NCBI RefSeq assembly: GCF_021044585.1
Contig: NZ_CP087998.1
Coordinates: 496,001-560,000 of the forward strand
Direction: 5' to 3'
Origin: Sulfurimonas sp. HSL-3221
GTDB lineage: Bacteria > Campylobacterota > Campylobacteria > Campylobacterales > Sulfurimonadaceae
Length of the DNA: 64,000 nucleotides
Shown here: in pieces, positions 25,717 through 36,173 of the stretch
Layout: each line of letters opens with the position of its first letter
Numbering within the stretch: position 1 is the first letter of the stretch
Position numbers and translations under genes: made by a program
The notes under the pieces: generated by a model
Database searches by the model: none
Told to the model about the DNA's origin: nothing
What the model saw: only the letters and a program-made list of their open reading frames with translations

Positions 25717-26969
25717 TCTAAGATCCCCGTCCCCGCGGCGTTGGCGCAGTGGAAGATGCGGGTGTGGTGGCGTCTGGCGTAGTAGGTCATCAGCAGCCGC
25801 TGCAGCGTCGGTTCGATCGAGGGGGTGAACCAGGCGTTGTTGCTGATGGCGATCATGTACTCCGGGTCCCCCGTAAAGAGCGCATCGGTGGTCGCTTCGT
25901 AGCAGACGGCGTTGCGGAAGAGGGTGCCGCCGATCAGGAAGTCGGTGGGGTGGTCGGCGGCGAGGTAGTCGGAGGCGCCGTCGAAGACGACTTCGTTGAC
26001 CCAGCCGCCCATCCATTTGGGCAGGGGGATGTATTCGCCGAAGGGCACGAGCACCATCTTCTTGGCGACCTGCATCTGCCCTTTATGGAAGAAGTACGTG
26101 ACGTTGTAGTTGTTGCCGTCCTCAAAGAGCAGGGCTCCTGTCACAATAGCGATTTTTTCCGAACGCGCTTTGAGTTCGTCGATCAGCTCCGGGGCCTTGT
26201 TGAGAAAAAGGGGAAAGACCGATTCGGGGAGGATGATGAGGTCATACCCTTCCGCGGCGGCGTCGTCGATGCGCGCAAAGTTGCCGAGGATGGTCGGCAC
26301 CTGGTACGCCTTCTCCCACTTGAGCTCCTGGGGTACGGCGGTGGCGGCGAGCTTGATCTTCAGCGGCGGGGGCGGTGGTGGCGTGTAGGCGGGCGCGTAG
26401 GCGAAGGCGACAAACAGCAGTGCACCGAACCGAAGCGGGGAGCGGAAGGCGGCCACGGCGGCGAGTGCGAAGAGGATGAGGGCGAACTGCCATTTTTCGA
26501 CGCCGAGATAGCTGTGCAGCAGCGGCAGCTCCGGGACCATCCAGTTGAAGCCCATCGGGGCGACGAAGGTGAGCCCGAAGAGCAGAAGGGCACGTATTAA
26601 TGGTTGTTCACTTAGGGCGAGGACGCCGAAATAGAGGAGGTAGACGACCCCGAAAAGCAGGGTCATCAGCGGCATCGCCCAGGGCATGCCGTAGTAGCGG
26701 AAACTGAAGCCGATCCAGTAGAACCAGAAGATGCCGATAAGAAAGCCCGCCTGCAGCACGGTGCGGCGGGGGGCGGCCAGCAGCCCGTAATAAGCGCCGA
26801 GGGCGAGGAGGGTTTCAACGGCGGCGATGTGGGGCAGGGCGAAATAGTCGACATAGATAAAGGTCGAGAACGCCAGGGCGATCGCAAAGGCGACGGCCAG
26901 CGATGTCATAAAGGGCATCTGCCTCCGGGTCGTTTTGAAAAGCGTGCTTTGTCCGGTGCCAAAAAGCAT
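25713..26969 (-). CDS. lnt: Apolipoprotein N-acyltransferase Lnt
   Basis: Adds the third acyl chain to lipoproteins at the periplasmic side of the inner membrane. 418 aa, shorter than E. coli Lnt (512). Six or so N-terminal helices (~20-200), a PPPPPPLK hinge, then the nitrilase-like domain with the catalytic triad region: Glu in ILPESVFPLFL (~245), Lys in KKMVLVPFGEYIPL (~300) and Cys in NAVCYEATTD (~355). It starts 3 bases after malQ. Its substrates would include the several lipoproteins in this window. Confidence 0.93.
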   Translation of the reverse strand: MLFGTGQSTLFKTTRRQMPFMTSLAVAFAIALAFSTFIYVDYFALPHIAAVETLLALGAYYGLLAAPRRTVLQAGFLIGIFWFYWIGFSFRYYGMPWAMPLMTLLFGVVYLLYFGVLALSEQPLIRALLLFGLTFVAPMGFNWMVPELPLLHSYLGVEKWQFALILFALAAVAAFRSPLRFGALLFVAFAYAPAYTPPPPPPLKIKLAATAVPQELKWEKAYQVPTILGNFARIDDAAAEGYDLIILPESVFPLFLNKAPELIDELKARSEKIAIVTGALLFEDGNNYNVTYFFHKGQMQVAKKMVLVPFGEYIPLPKWMGGWVNEVVFDGASDYLAADHPTDFLIGGTLFRNAVCYEATTDALFTGDPEYMIAISNNAWFTPSIEPTLQRLLMTYYARRHHTRIFHCANAAGTGILE

Positions 26970-26972
26970 ATG

Positions 26973-28448
26973 TCAGGACCTTCCGTAAAGTTCGATCATG
27001 CTTTTCAGTCCTTCCCATGGGGCTTCTTCGAGCTGCTGCGGCGTCACACGCCAGCGCCAGTTCCCCTCGGCCGTGCCGGGGGTGTTCATGCGCGCATCCG
27101 AGCCCAGCCCCAGCAGATCCTGCAGCGGCAGTACCGCGAGGTTGGCCGTGCTGGCGAGCGCCGTGCGGTTGAGGCTCTCGTGAAACGCCTCCCAGGGGCA
27201 GTGAAGGTAGCGCATCGTATGGGCGCGTTCGGCCTCTTCCGGCGGGGCCGCATAGAACCAGCCGTTGGTCGTGTCGTTGTCGTGGGTGCCCGTGTAGACG
27301 ACGCAGTTCTGGATATGGTTGTGGGGCAGGTAGGGATTGCCGGCATCGCTGCCGAAGGCGAACTGCAGGATCTTCATCCCCGGCAGGGCGTAGTCGTCGC
27401 GCAGCGCTTCCACTTCGGGAGTGATGATGCCGAGGTCCTCGGCGATGATGGGCAGGTCGCGGCCGAGGGCGCTGCGGAACGCATCGAAGAGCTTGCCCCC
27501 CGGCCCGGTGATCCACTCGCCGTTGATCGCCGTCTCTTCGTCGGCGGGAACGGACCAGTAGGACTCGAACCCGCGGAAATGGTCGATGCGTACCCAGTCG
27601 AACAGTTCCAGCGACCCCTTCAGGCGTGCAATCCACCACTCATACCCCTCCTGCTCCATACGCTCCCACTCAAAGAGCGGGTTGCCCCAGCGCTGGCCCG
27701 TAGCGCTGAAGTAATCCGGCGGCACCCCTGCGACCGCTGTGGGCTGCAGGTCGTCATCGAGCTGAAAGTACTCGGGGTGGGCCCAGACGTCGGCGCTGTT
27801 CATGGCGACGTAGATGGGCAGGTCGCCGATGATCCTGACCCCCTTCGCGTTCGCGTACTCCCGCAGCACCTCCCACTGGGTGTAGAAGCAGTACTGCACG
27901 AAACGGTGGTAGCCTGTTTCGTCCTTGAGAATATTCGCGTAGTAGGCCAGGGTCTCCGGCTCGCGCAGGCGGATGTTTTCGGGCCAGTCGTTCCAGACCC
28001 GTTCGTTGAAATAGCTCTTCAGCGCCATGAAAAGCGCGTAGTCGTCCAGCCAGGCTGCGTGGGCGGTGCAGAAGGCGTCGAAAGCCTTCGTCGGACGGAA
28101 GCGGGCGTGGGCGCTTTCCAGCATCGCCGTATGGCGCGCAATGACCGTATCGAAATCGACGGCGGAGCCCTCGGCCGAGCGGGGCGGGCGTTCGTCCGCC
28201 TTTAGGAAGCCCGTGTCGACAAGGAGGTCCGGGTCGATCAGCAGGGCGTTGCCGGCAAAGGCGGAGTAGCACTGGTAGGGGGAGTGTCCGAAGCCCGTCG
28301 GGCCCAGCGGCAGGATCTGCCAGTAGCCGACTCCCGCAGCGCCGAGCCGGTCGACCCACCGGCGCGCGATGCTGCCGAGGGTGCCGATGCCGTAGGGGCC
28401 GGGCAGGGAAGTGGGGTGGAGCAGGAGTCCGGCGGCGCGCGGCATCAT
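26973..28448 (-). CDS. malQ: 4-alpha-glucanotransferase (amylomaltase)
   Basis: GH77 enzyme that transfers maltooligosaccharyl units between alpha-1,4-glucans; cytoplasmic glycogen/maltodextrin metabolism. 491 aa with N-terminal GLLLHPTSLPGPYGIGTLG, the substrate loop GHSPYQCYSAFAGN (~55), nucleophile region WVRIDHFRGFESYW (~280-293) and acid/base region IIAEDLGIITPEV (~330). Complete. First gene of the nine-gene minus-strand operon running to 19976. Confidence 0.95.
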   Translation of the reverse strand: MMPRAAGLLLHPTSLPGPYGIGTLGSIARRWVDRLGAAGVGYWQILPLGPTGFGHSPYQCYSAFAGNALLIDPDLLVDTGFLKADERPPRSAEGSAVDFDTVIARHTAMLESAHARFRPTKAFDAFCTAHAAWLDDYALFMALKSYFNERVWNDWPENIRLREPETLAYYANILKDETGYHRFVQYCFYTQWEVLREYANAKGVRIIGDLPIYVAMNSADVWAHPEYFQLDDDLQPTAVAGVPPDYFSATGQRWGNPLFEWERMEQEGYEWWIARLKGSLELFDWVRIDHFRGFESYWSVPADEETAINGEWITGPGGKLFDAFRSALGRDLPIIAEDLGIITPEVEALRDDYALPGMKILQFAFGSDAGNPYLPHNHIQNCVVYTGTHDNDTTNGWFYAAPPEEAERAHTMRYLHCPWEAFHESLNRTALASTANLAVLPLQDLLGLGSDARMNTPGTAEGNWRWRVTPQQLEEAPWEGLKSMIELYGRS

Positions 28449-28485
28449 AAGCGGGTCCTTGAATCGTGGATGTTCTTTACTGCGG

Positions 28486-28491
28486 ATTATA
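28486..28491 (-). promoter_or_regulatory. -10 box (TATAAT) of the malQ-lnt-pgeF operon
   Basis: TGCTATAATCC on the minus strand lies 37 bases upstream of the malQ ATG, with an extended TG. No clear -35. All downstream genes are spaced by overlaps or short gaps, so this promoter could drive nine genes. Confidence 0.5.
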
Positions 28492-28577
28492 GCAGATACG
28501 AACTCCTGAAACGTGCGGCAAATGACCGATCGTGTAATACGGCTGTGTAGTACAGCATTCTAAGAGGTGCCCTTTAG

Positions 28578-28583
28578 TATAAT
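28578..28583 (+). promoter_or_regulatory. -10 box (TATAAT) of the yajC-secDF-leuS-folC-mfd operon
   Basis: TTTAGTATAATGG on the plus strand, 46 bases upstream of the yajC ATG. It lies back to back with the malQ promoter, ~86 bases away. The -35 region is not conserved. Confidence 0.55.
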
Positions 28584-28629
28584 GGCACGAATTTTGGGGC
28601 ACGACCCCGTACACGTAAGGATACACCCA

Positions 28630-28896
28630 ATGGAAATCATCGGACAGTTACTGCCCTTTATCTTTTTGATCGCGATCATGTACTTCATCATCATCCGCCC
28701 GCAGCAGCAGCAGGCGAAGAAGCACAAAGAGATGGTCGAGAACCTGAAAAAAGGGGACAAGATCGTCACTTCCGGCGGCCTGATCGCCGAAGTCAAGAAA
28801 GTGGAAGAGACTTTTTTCACCGTGACACTGGCCGATAACGTGACCGTCAAACTGACCAAAGACGCCGTCGCGCGCAAATACGAGGACGAGGCGTAA
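28630..28896 (+). CDS. yajC: Sec translocase accessory protein YajC
   Basis: 88-aa single-span inner-membrane protein: helix LLPFIFLIAIMYFIIIRPQQQ (~6-26), then the cytosolic KGDKIVTSGGLIAEV block and VTVKLTKDAVAR. Partner of SecDF-YidC in the holotranslocon. ATG at 28630 has AAGGA 8 bases upstream; earlier in-frame codons lie between promoter and leader. First gene of the operon. Confidence 0.95.
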   Translation: MEIIGQLLPFIFLIAIMYFIIIRPQQQQAKKHKEMVENLKKGDKIVTSGGLIAEVKKVEETFFTVTLADNVTVKLTKDAVARKYEDEA

Positions 28897-28912
28897 CCCG
28901 CCTGTTCGTTTA

Positions 28913-28939
28913 GGTCCCCGGGGCTTTTGCCCGGAGACC
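28913..28939 (+). other. Strong hairpin between yajC and secD
   Basis: GGTCCCCGGG pairs with CCCGGAGACC (one mismatch) around a 7-base loop, 16 bases after the yajC stop and ~78 bases before secD. No T-run follows. Likely a partial terminator or processing site that lowers secDF expression relative to yajC. Confidence 0.45.
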
Positions 28940-29016
28940 GCGTTACCGTTGTGTGCCAGATATGGAAGTGCCTTTTGGGGTATGCATGCGGCCGGTAGCT
29001 TTTTGAGAGGATGTAA

Positions 29017-30597
29017 ATGAAACTGAACTTTAGAGTACTCGTCTTCGCCGCAGCGATCCTATTCGGGGTGGTTTTTTCCATCCCGTCGCTGCTGCAGACG
29101 GATAAAGGTACGAAGATCACCCTCGGGCTTGACCTGCAGGGCGGTCTGCACATGCTGCTCGGCGTCAAGACCGAAGAGGCGGTAAGCTCCCGCCTCAAGG
29201 CGATCGCTTCGGGGATCAACCACTTCAGCGAGCGCGAAGAGGTGTTGATCGACGGTCTCACGGCCGACGACGAATCGGTCCGTTTTACGCTGCTTGACAA
29301 CGACGACGCGCCGGCGATGGACAAGATGCTCGCCGGGATCGAAGGAAGCAAAGTCGTTCACGACGGGGAGAGCTATCACGTCTCCCTGACGCCCGAAGCG
29401 GTGCTGAAAACCCAGAAGCAGGCGGTCGACCAGGCGATCGAGACGATCCGCAACCGCCTCGACCAGTTCGGCCTTGCCGAGCCGACGGTCGCGCGCCAGG
29501 GCGTCGACAACATCCTCGTCGAACTGCCGGGGATCAAGAGCGCCGAAGAGGAGCAGCGTGCACGCGAGCTGATCTCCCGCGCCGCGAAGCTCGAGCTGAT
29601 GGCGGTGGATGAAGAGCGCAAGATGCGCGCCTATACGATGACGTCTGCGGAGGCGGCGCGCTTCGGCGACGTTGTTCTTCCTGATGCGGAAAAGGCGGGC
29701 GGCAAGTACCTTGTCCGCGAGATCCCCATTCTCGACGGCTCCATGCTCACAGACGCCCAGGTGGCGTTCAACCAGAACAACCAGCCTGTTATCAACTTCT
29801 CGCTCAACTCCGAGGGTGCGCAGATCTTCGGCGACTTTACCGGCAAAAACGTCGGCAACCACCTCGCCATCGTCCTCGACGGCCAGGTCTACTCCGCGCC
29901 GGTCATCAACGAACGCATCGGCGGCGGTCACGGCCAGATCAGCGGGAACTACACGGTCGAGCAGGCCCAGGACCTCGCGATCGCGCTGCGCTCCGGTGCC
30001 CTGCTGGCCCCGATTTTCATGCTGGAGAAACGCTCCGTCGGTCCGAGCCTCGGTGCCGACAGCATCCAGGCGAGCCTGATCGCGCTGATCGGCGGTTTCG
30101 TCCTCGTCTTCGCGTTCATGATCGTCTACTACAAGATGGCGGGGATTATCGCGAACATCGCACTGGTGGCGAACCTCTTCCTCATCATCGCCGTGATGGC
30201 GATGTTCGGCGCGACGCTGACCCTGCCGGGGATGGCGGGTATCGTCCTGACCGTCGGTATGGCGGTGGACGCCAACGTCATCATCTCCGAACGGATCCGC
30301 GAACTGCTCTACCAGGGCGTCTCCATCCACAAGGCGATCGAAGAGGGGTACGCCAACGCGATGCGCGCCATCCTCGACGCGAACATCACGACCCTCATTG
30401 CGGCCATCGTCCTCTACGTCTACGGCACGGGGGCCATCAAGGGCTTCGCGATCACGATCAGCATCGGTATCCTCGCCTCCATGCTGACGGCGATCCTCGG
30501 CACCCACGGCATCTACGAAATGCTCGAATCCCGCATCGCCAAGAGCAAGAACGTCAGCTTCTGGTTCGGCGTCAGTAATAAGAAGGCGGCTGCATAA
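29017..30597 (+). CDS. secD: Protein translocase subunit SecD
   Basis: 526-aa RND-type membrane protein that uses proton motive force to complete Sec export. Features: first helix (~5-24), GLDLQGGLHMLLGV (~35-48), the large periplasmic P1 domain (~50-330), and five C-terminal helices with the conserved SVGPSLGADSIQAS and MAVDANVIISERIRE motifs. Complete. The stop codon shares one base with the secF start. Confidence 0.97.
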   Translation: MKLNFRVLVFAAAILFGVVFSIPSLLQTDKGTKITLGLDLQGGLHMLLGVKTEEAVSSRLKAIASGINHFSEREEVLIDGLTADDESVRFTLLDNDDAPAMDKMLAGIEGSKVVHDGESYHVSLTPEAVLKTQKQAVDQAIETIRNRLDQFGLAEPTVARQGVDNILVELPGIKSAEEEQRARELISRAAKLELMAVDEERKMRAYTMTSAEAARFGDVVLPDAEKAGGKYLVREIPILDGSMLTDAQVAFNQNNQPVINFSLNSEGAQIFGDFTGKNVGNHLAIVLDGQVYSAPVINERIGGGHGQISGNYTVEQAQDLAIALRSGALLAPIFMLEKRSVGPSLGADSIQASLIALIGGFVLVFAFMIVYYKMAGIIANIALVANLFLIIAVMAMFGATLTLPGMAGIVLTVGMAVDANVIISERIRELLYQGVSIHKAIEEGYANAMRAILDANITTLIAAIVLYVYGTGAIKGFAITISIGILASMLTAILGTHGIYEMLESRIAKSKNVSFWFGVSNKKAAA

Positions 30598-31568
30598 TGG
30601 AATTTTTCAAACAGACGAAAACCATCAACTTTATGGGCAAGTCGAAGATCGCCATCGCGGTCTCCATCGTTCTCGTCCTTATCTCCTGGGGGATTCTGGC
30701 CGCGAAGGGCCTCAACTACGGCATCGACTTCGCCGGCGGTACGATCGTCCAGGTGAAATACGAAGGGGCCGCCCCGATTGACACGGTCCGCGACACACTG
30801 GCCACCAACCCGCTTTACGAGGGGGCGCAGATCACCGAGTTCGGTTCGCCCGAAGAGATCATCATCCGCCTCAAAACCTCCAGCAAAGACGTCCAGTCCG
30901 ATATGGGCGACGTCACTCGCGAGGCCCTCAAGGGCACGGGAAGCTTCGAAGTCCGCCGGGTCGACATTGTCGGGCCGAAAGTCGGCGGCGAACTGCGCGA
31001 AAAGGGCGTCATGGCGATGCTGCTGGCGATCCTGGGGATCCTGATCTACGTTGCTGTGCGGTTCGAATGGCGCTTTGCCGTCGCCTCTATCGCGGCCCTG
31101 ATCCACGACGTCTCCATCGCGCTGGGGGCGATCTCGCTCTTCGCGATCGACGTCAACCTTGACGTCCTGGCGGCACTGCTGACCCTGCTGGGCTACTCGC
31201 TCAACGACACGATCATCGTCTTCGACCGCATCCGCGAAGGGGTGACGGCGTCGAAGAGTATCGAGCTCGCCGACGTCATCAACGAGTCGGTCACGAAGAC
31301 CCTGTCGCGTACGACGCTGACGTCATTGACGACTTTCTTCGTTGTCCTGACGCTCTTCATGTTCGGCGGGGAGATCATCCACGCCTTCGCCTTTACGCTG
31401 CTGGTGGGCATCATCGTGGGGACCTACTCCTCCATCTTTGTCGCCTCGCCGATTCTGATGTGGTTCGGCTTCAATGTCGGCAACTACCGTACGAAACTGG
31501 CCGAAGCGGCCAGACGCCGCGCCGAAAAAGAGAAGATGCGCGCCATGTACGAACAAGGCACGGTGTAA
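30597..31568 (+). CDS. secF: Protein translocase subunit SecF
   Basis: 323 aa. The first helix is followed by NYGIDFAGGTIVQVKYEG (~39-56), a periplasmic domain, and five helices with the SLNDTIIVFDRIREG motif (~200-214) and LMWFGFN near the end. Pairs with SecD in the translocon. ATG at 30597 overlaps the secD TAA by one base, giving near one-to-one coupled synthesis. Confidence 0.97.
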   Translation: MEFFKQTKTINFMGKSKIAIAVSIVLVLISWGILAAKGLNYGIDFAGGTIVQVKYEGAAPIDTVRDTLATNPLYEGAQITEFGSPEEIIIRLKTSSKDVQSDMGDVTREALKGTGSFEVRRVDIVGPKVGGELREKGVMAMLLAILGILIYVAVRFEWRFAVASIAALIHDVSIALGAISLFAIDVNLDVLAALLTLLGYSLNDTIIVFDRIREGVTASKSIELADVINESVTKTLSRTTLTSLTTFFVVLTLFMFGGEIIHAFAFTLLVGIIVGTYSSIFVASPILMWFGFNVGNYRTKLAEAARRRAEKEKMRAMYEQGTV

Positions 31569-31589
31569 ACCGTCTAAAAGGAGCAATCT

Positions 31590-31928
31590 ATGGATTGGGG
31601 TAAAGTAATCTACGTCTTTTTTACGCTGATGAGTCTGACGTCGACGGCGGGCTTCCTCTATGAGCACGGTCCCGTCTCCCTCTTCGTCGCGGCGAGCCTG
31701 AACCTCGTGTCGACGATCCTCAAGATCGGGGTGCGCAACCTGCTTTCGGCCGAACTGCTCGCCAGTTCGCTCGTGGCGGACCTGCACCTGATCCCGGCGT
31801 TCATCTATCTTGTCGTCGTCGGCAACATGGACATCGCGGTCGCCCTGACCATCGGCGCCCTGATTGCCAACGTCTTCTCCATGGGCCTGGTCTATATCGA
31901 AAGCTCCAAAACGAGAGAAGAGTACTAA
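31590..31928 (+). CDS. Small conserved multi-span membrane protein (DUF6394-type)
   Basis: 112 aa with three to four hydrophobic helices (about 7-23, 28-45, 55-80, 82-103) and few polar residues; C-terminus [11 protein letters not shown] small membrane protein occupies the same position, between secF and leuS, in H. pylori (HP1548, from memory), so it belongs to the conserved operon. I believe the family is DUF6394, but that is from memory. Function unknown. AAAGGAG precedes the ATG. Confidence 0.7.
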   Translation: MDWGKVIYVFFTLMSLTSTAGFLYEHGPVSLFVAASLNLVSTILKIGVRNLLSAELLASSLVADLHLIPAFIYLVVVGNMDIAVALTIGALIANVFSMGLVYIESSKTREEY

Positions 31929-31995
31929 CAGTAGGCGCCACGGCGCCGATTTCCGAAATACAGTGAGGCGGATCGCACCGCTTCGAGGAGTTACC

Positions 31996-34443
<2,448 letters not shown>

Positions 34444-34453
34444 GGAAAAGATT

Positions 34454-34972
34454 ATGGGTGGATTGCAGCGGATTGGTTCGGTACTGATCGCCGCGGCGCT
34501 GCTCTCTGGCTGCGGCTACAAGCCGACGAGCCGGGCCGTCAAGCCGGTGCTGCAGGAGAGTGTGAGCACGAAGATCGTCATCTCCATGCAGGACCCGGAC
34601 AACACCGTCTACATCAAAGACGCCCTCGACGAGGCCGTCGTCAACCGCTTCCGCACCCGCCTGACCGACGAGGCGCATGCCAGCACCCACCTAGTCATCT
34701 CCCTGCGGAAGGTCGTTTTCAATCCGGTGCAGTACGACACCAACGGCTACATCGTCGCCTACCGCGCCATCGTCACCCTCGATATCGACCGGGAGAGCGG
34801 GGAGCAGACACGCCGCTACAACGCGCGGGGAAGCTACCTCTTCACCATCGAACCCAACGCCATTATCTCCGACCTCGTCCGTTTCGAAGCGATCAAGTAC
34901 GGTTCGGAGAAGGCACTCGACAGCTTTGTCGCCCAGGTCGCGGGCGAGGGGGCCTCTGCTGAAGTACGCTGA
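34454..34972 (+). CDS. lptE: LptE-like LPS-assembly lipoprotein
   Basis: 172 aa. Signal peptide with lipobox LLSGC (Cys20) followed by the characteristic GYKPTS. The rest (~25-160) has the alternating beta/helix pattern of LptE (VSTKIVISMQDPDNTVYIKD, LVISLRKVVFNPVQYDTNGY). Expected to plug the LptD barrel in the outer membrane. The position between leuS and folC is conserved in the phylum, as I recall. Its last ~45 bases overlap the beginning of the folC frame. Confidence 0.78.
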   Translation: MGGLQRIGSVLIAAALLSGCGYKPTSRAVKPVLQESVSTKIVISMQDPDNTVYIKDALDEAVVNRFRTRLTDEAHASTHLVISLRKVVFNPVQYDTNGYIVAYRAIVTLDIDRESGEQTRRYNARGSYLFTIEPNAIISDLVRFEAIKYGSEKALDSFVAQVAGEGASAEVR

Positions 34973-36107
34973 GTTTCTCGACGCGAAACCGCTCTACTAC
35001 GACAAGATCGACCTGGAGCGGATGCCGCGGGCCTGGGACCGGGTCAAAGCGAGTGTGTCGCTGCCGAAGATCATCCACCTCGTCGGCACCAACGGCAAGG
35101 GGACGACGGGGCGTTTTCTCGCCTCGGCGCTCCTGCATGCCGGATACAGCATCGGCCACTACACCTCCCCCCACATCCTGCGCTTCAACGAGCGCCTCTG
35201 GCTGAACGGCAGCGACGCCACTGACGCGCAGCTGCAGCACGCTTTCGAGAAGGTGATGGGGTGGCTGGATACGGCGACGGCCGATGCGCTGAGCTACTTC
35301 GAGTTCACGACCCTGATGGCCGCGGCGCTCTATGAAGACTGCGACTACGTCGTCATGGAGGCGGGCCTCGGCGGCGAGTTCGACGCGACCGCCGTTTTCC
35401 CCAAAACGCTCACCCTCGTCACCCCCATCGACCTCGACCACCAGGCCTTCCTGGGCGACACCGTCGAAGCGATCGCCGCGACAAAACTGCGGGCGATGGG
35501 ACCCACGGTGATCCTGGGCCTGCAGCCCCATGAGGTCGTCTACAGCGTTGCCACGGAGATCGCCGCCGAGCGGGGTGCGACCCTGCTGCGCTGTGAACGG
35601 CTGTTAGACCAAGATGCTATAATGGCGCTTCAACAGACGGCCGGGTGTCTGGAGCTGCCGGAGTACCTCCGCGACAACCTCCTGCTCGCCGCCGCCGCGC
35701 TGCAGGTGCTCGGCGTCCCCTTCGACGCACAGAGCTTCAGCGCGCCGCTTTTCGGCCGCCTCTCGCGGATCGCCCCGAACGTCTGGCTCGACGTGGGCCA
35801 CAACGTCCTTGCCGCCCGTGCCATCGCCAGCACACTCGGGGCGCAGAAGGTCGTCCTCGTCTACAACAGCTACGGCGACAAGGACTACGCATCCATCCTC
35901 GCCGCGCTCCGCGGAAACATCGAGCGCGTCGAGCTGATCGAGGTACAGAGCGAGCGTGCCGCCGCCCGCGATGCGCTTGTCGGGGCGCTCGAAGCGCTGC
36001 AGATCCCCTACGGCACTTTCGAAGGGGTGCAGGCACAGAAAATGTATCTGGTCTTCGGCTCGTTCAGCGTGGCGGAGGCCTTTATAAAAATGACGGGATT
36101 GAAATGA
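34926..36107 (+). CDS. folC: Bifunctional folylpolyglutamate/dihydrofolate synthase
   Basis: Mur-ligase-type enzyme that adds glutamate to folates. P-loop HLVGTNGKGTTGRFLASALL (~50-69), GHYTSPHILRFNERLW (~75-90), VVMEAGLGGEFDATAVF (~140-156) and the C-terminal LDVGHNVLAARA domain (~290). Start is uncertain: TTG at 34926 is the only standard start, but the family N-terminus (KYAEFLDAKPLYYDKIDL) would fit CTG at 34956 or 34959 with a GAGGGGG upstream. Overlaps lptE. The stop overlaps a 22-codon frame (ATGA). Confidence 0.92.
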   Translation: MSPRSRARGPLLKYAEFLDAKPLYYDKIDLERMPRAWDRVKASVSLPKIIHLVGTNGKGTTGRFLASALLHAGYSIGHYTSPHILRFNERLWLNGSDATDAQLQHAFEKVMGWLDTATADALSYFEFTTLMAAALYEDCDYVVMEAGLGGEFDATAVFPKTLTLVTPIDLDHQAFLGDTVEAIAATKLRAMGPTVILGLQPHEVVYSVATEIAAERGATLLRCERLLDQDAIMALQQTAGCLELPEYLRDNLLLAAAALQVLGVPFDAQSFSAPLFGRLSRIAPNVWLDVGHNVLAARAIASTLGAQKVVLVYNSYGDKDYASILAALRGNIERVELIEVQSERAAARDALVGALEALQIPYGTFEGVQAQKMYLVFGSFSVAEAFIKMTGLK

Positions 36108-36172
36108 ACCAAGTTGACAAGGCGCCCCTGCGCATAGCGCCGAAAACTCTCTGCAACGATACGGCACGCTGA
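36104..36172 (+). CDS. Possible 22-codon ORF bridging folC and mfd
   Basis: ATG at 36104 overlaps the folC stop (ATGA); the frame (MNQVDKAPLRIAPKTLCNDT...) stops one base before the mfd ATG. mfd itself has no visible Shine-Dalgarno sequence, so coupled translation through this frame could deliver ribosomes to it. Chance is equally possible. In H. pylori the shape genes csd1/csd2 and ccmA lie between folC and mfd, from memory; none is here. Confidence 0.3.
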   Translation: MNQVDKAPLRIAPKTLCNDTAR

Positions 36173-36173
36173 G

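Noticed and set aside
29059-30507. 482-residue frame antisense to secD
   Set aside because: secD is unmistakable; the antisense product is Asp/Arg/His-rich with no domain.
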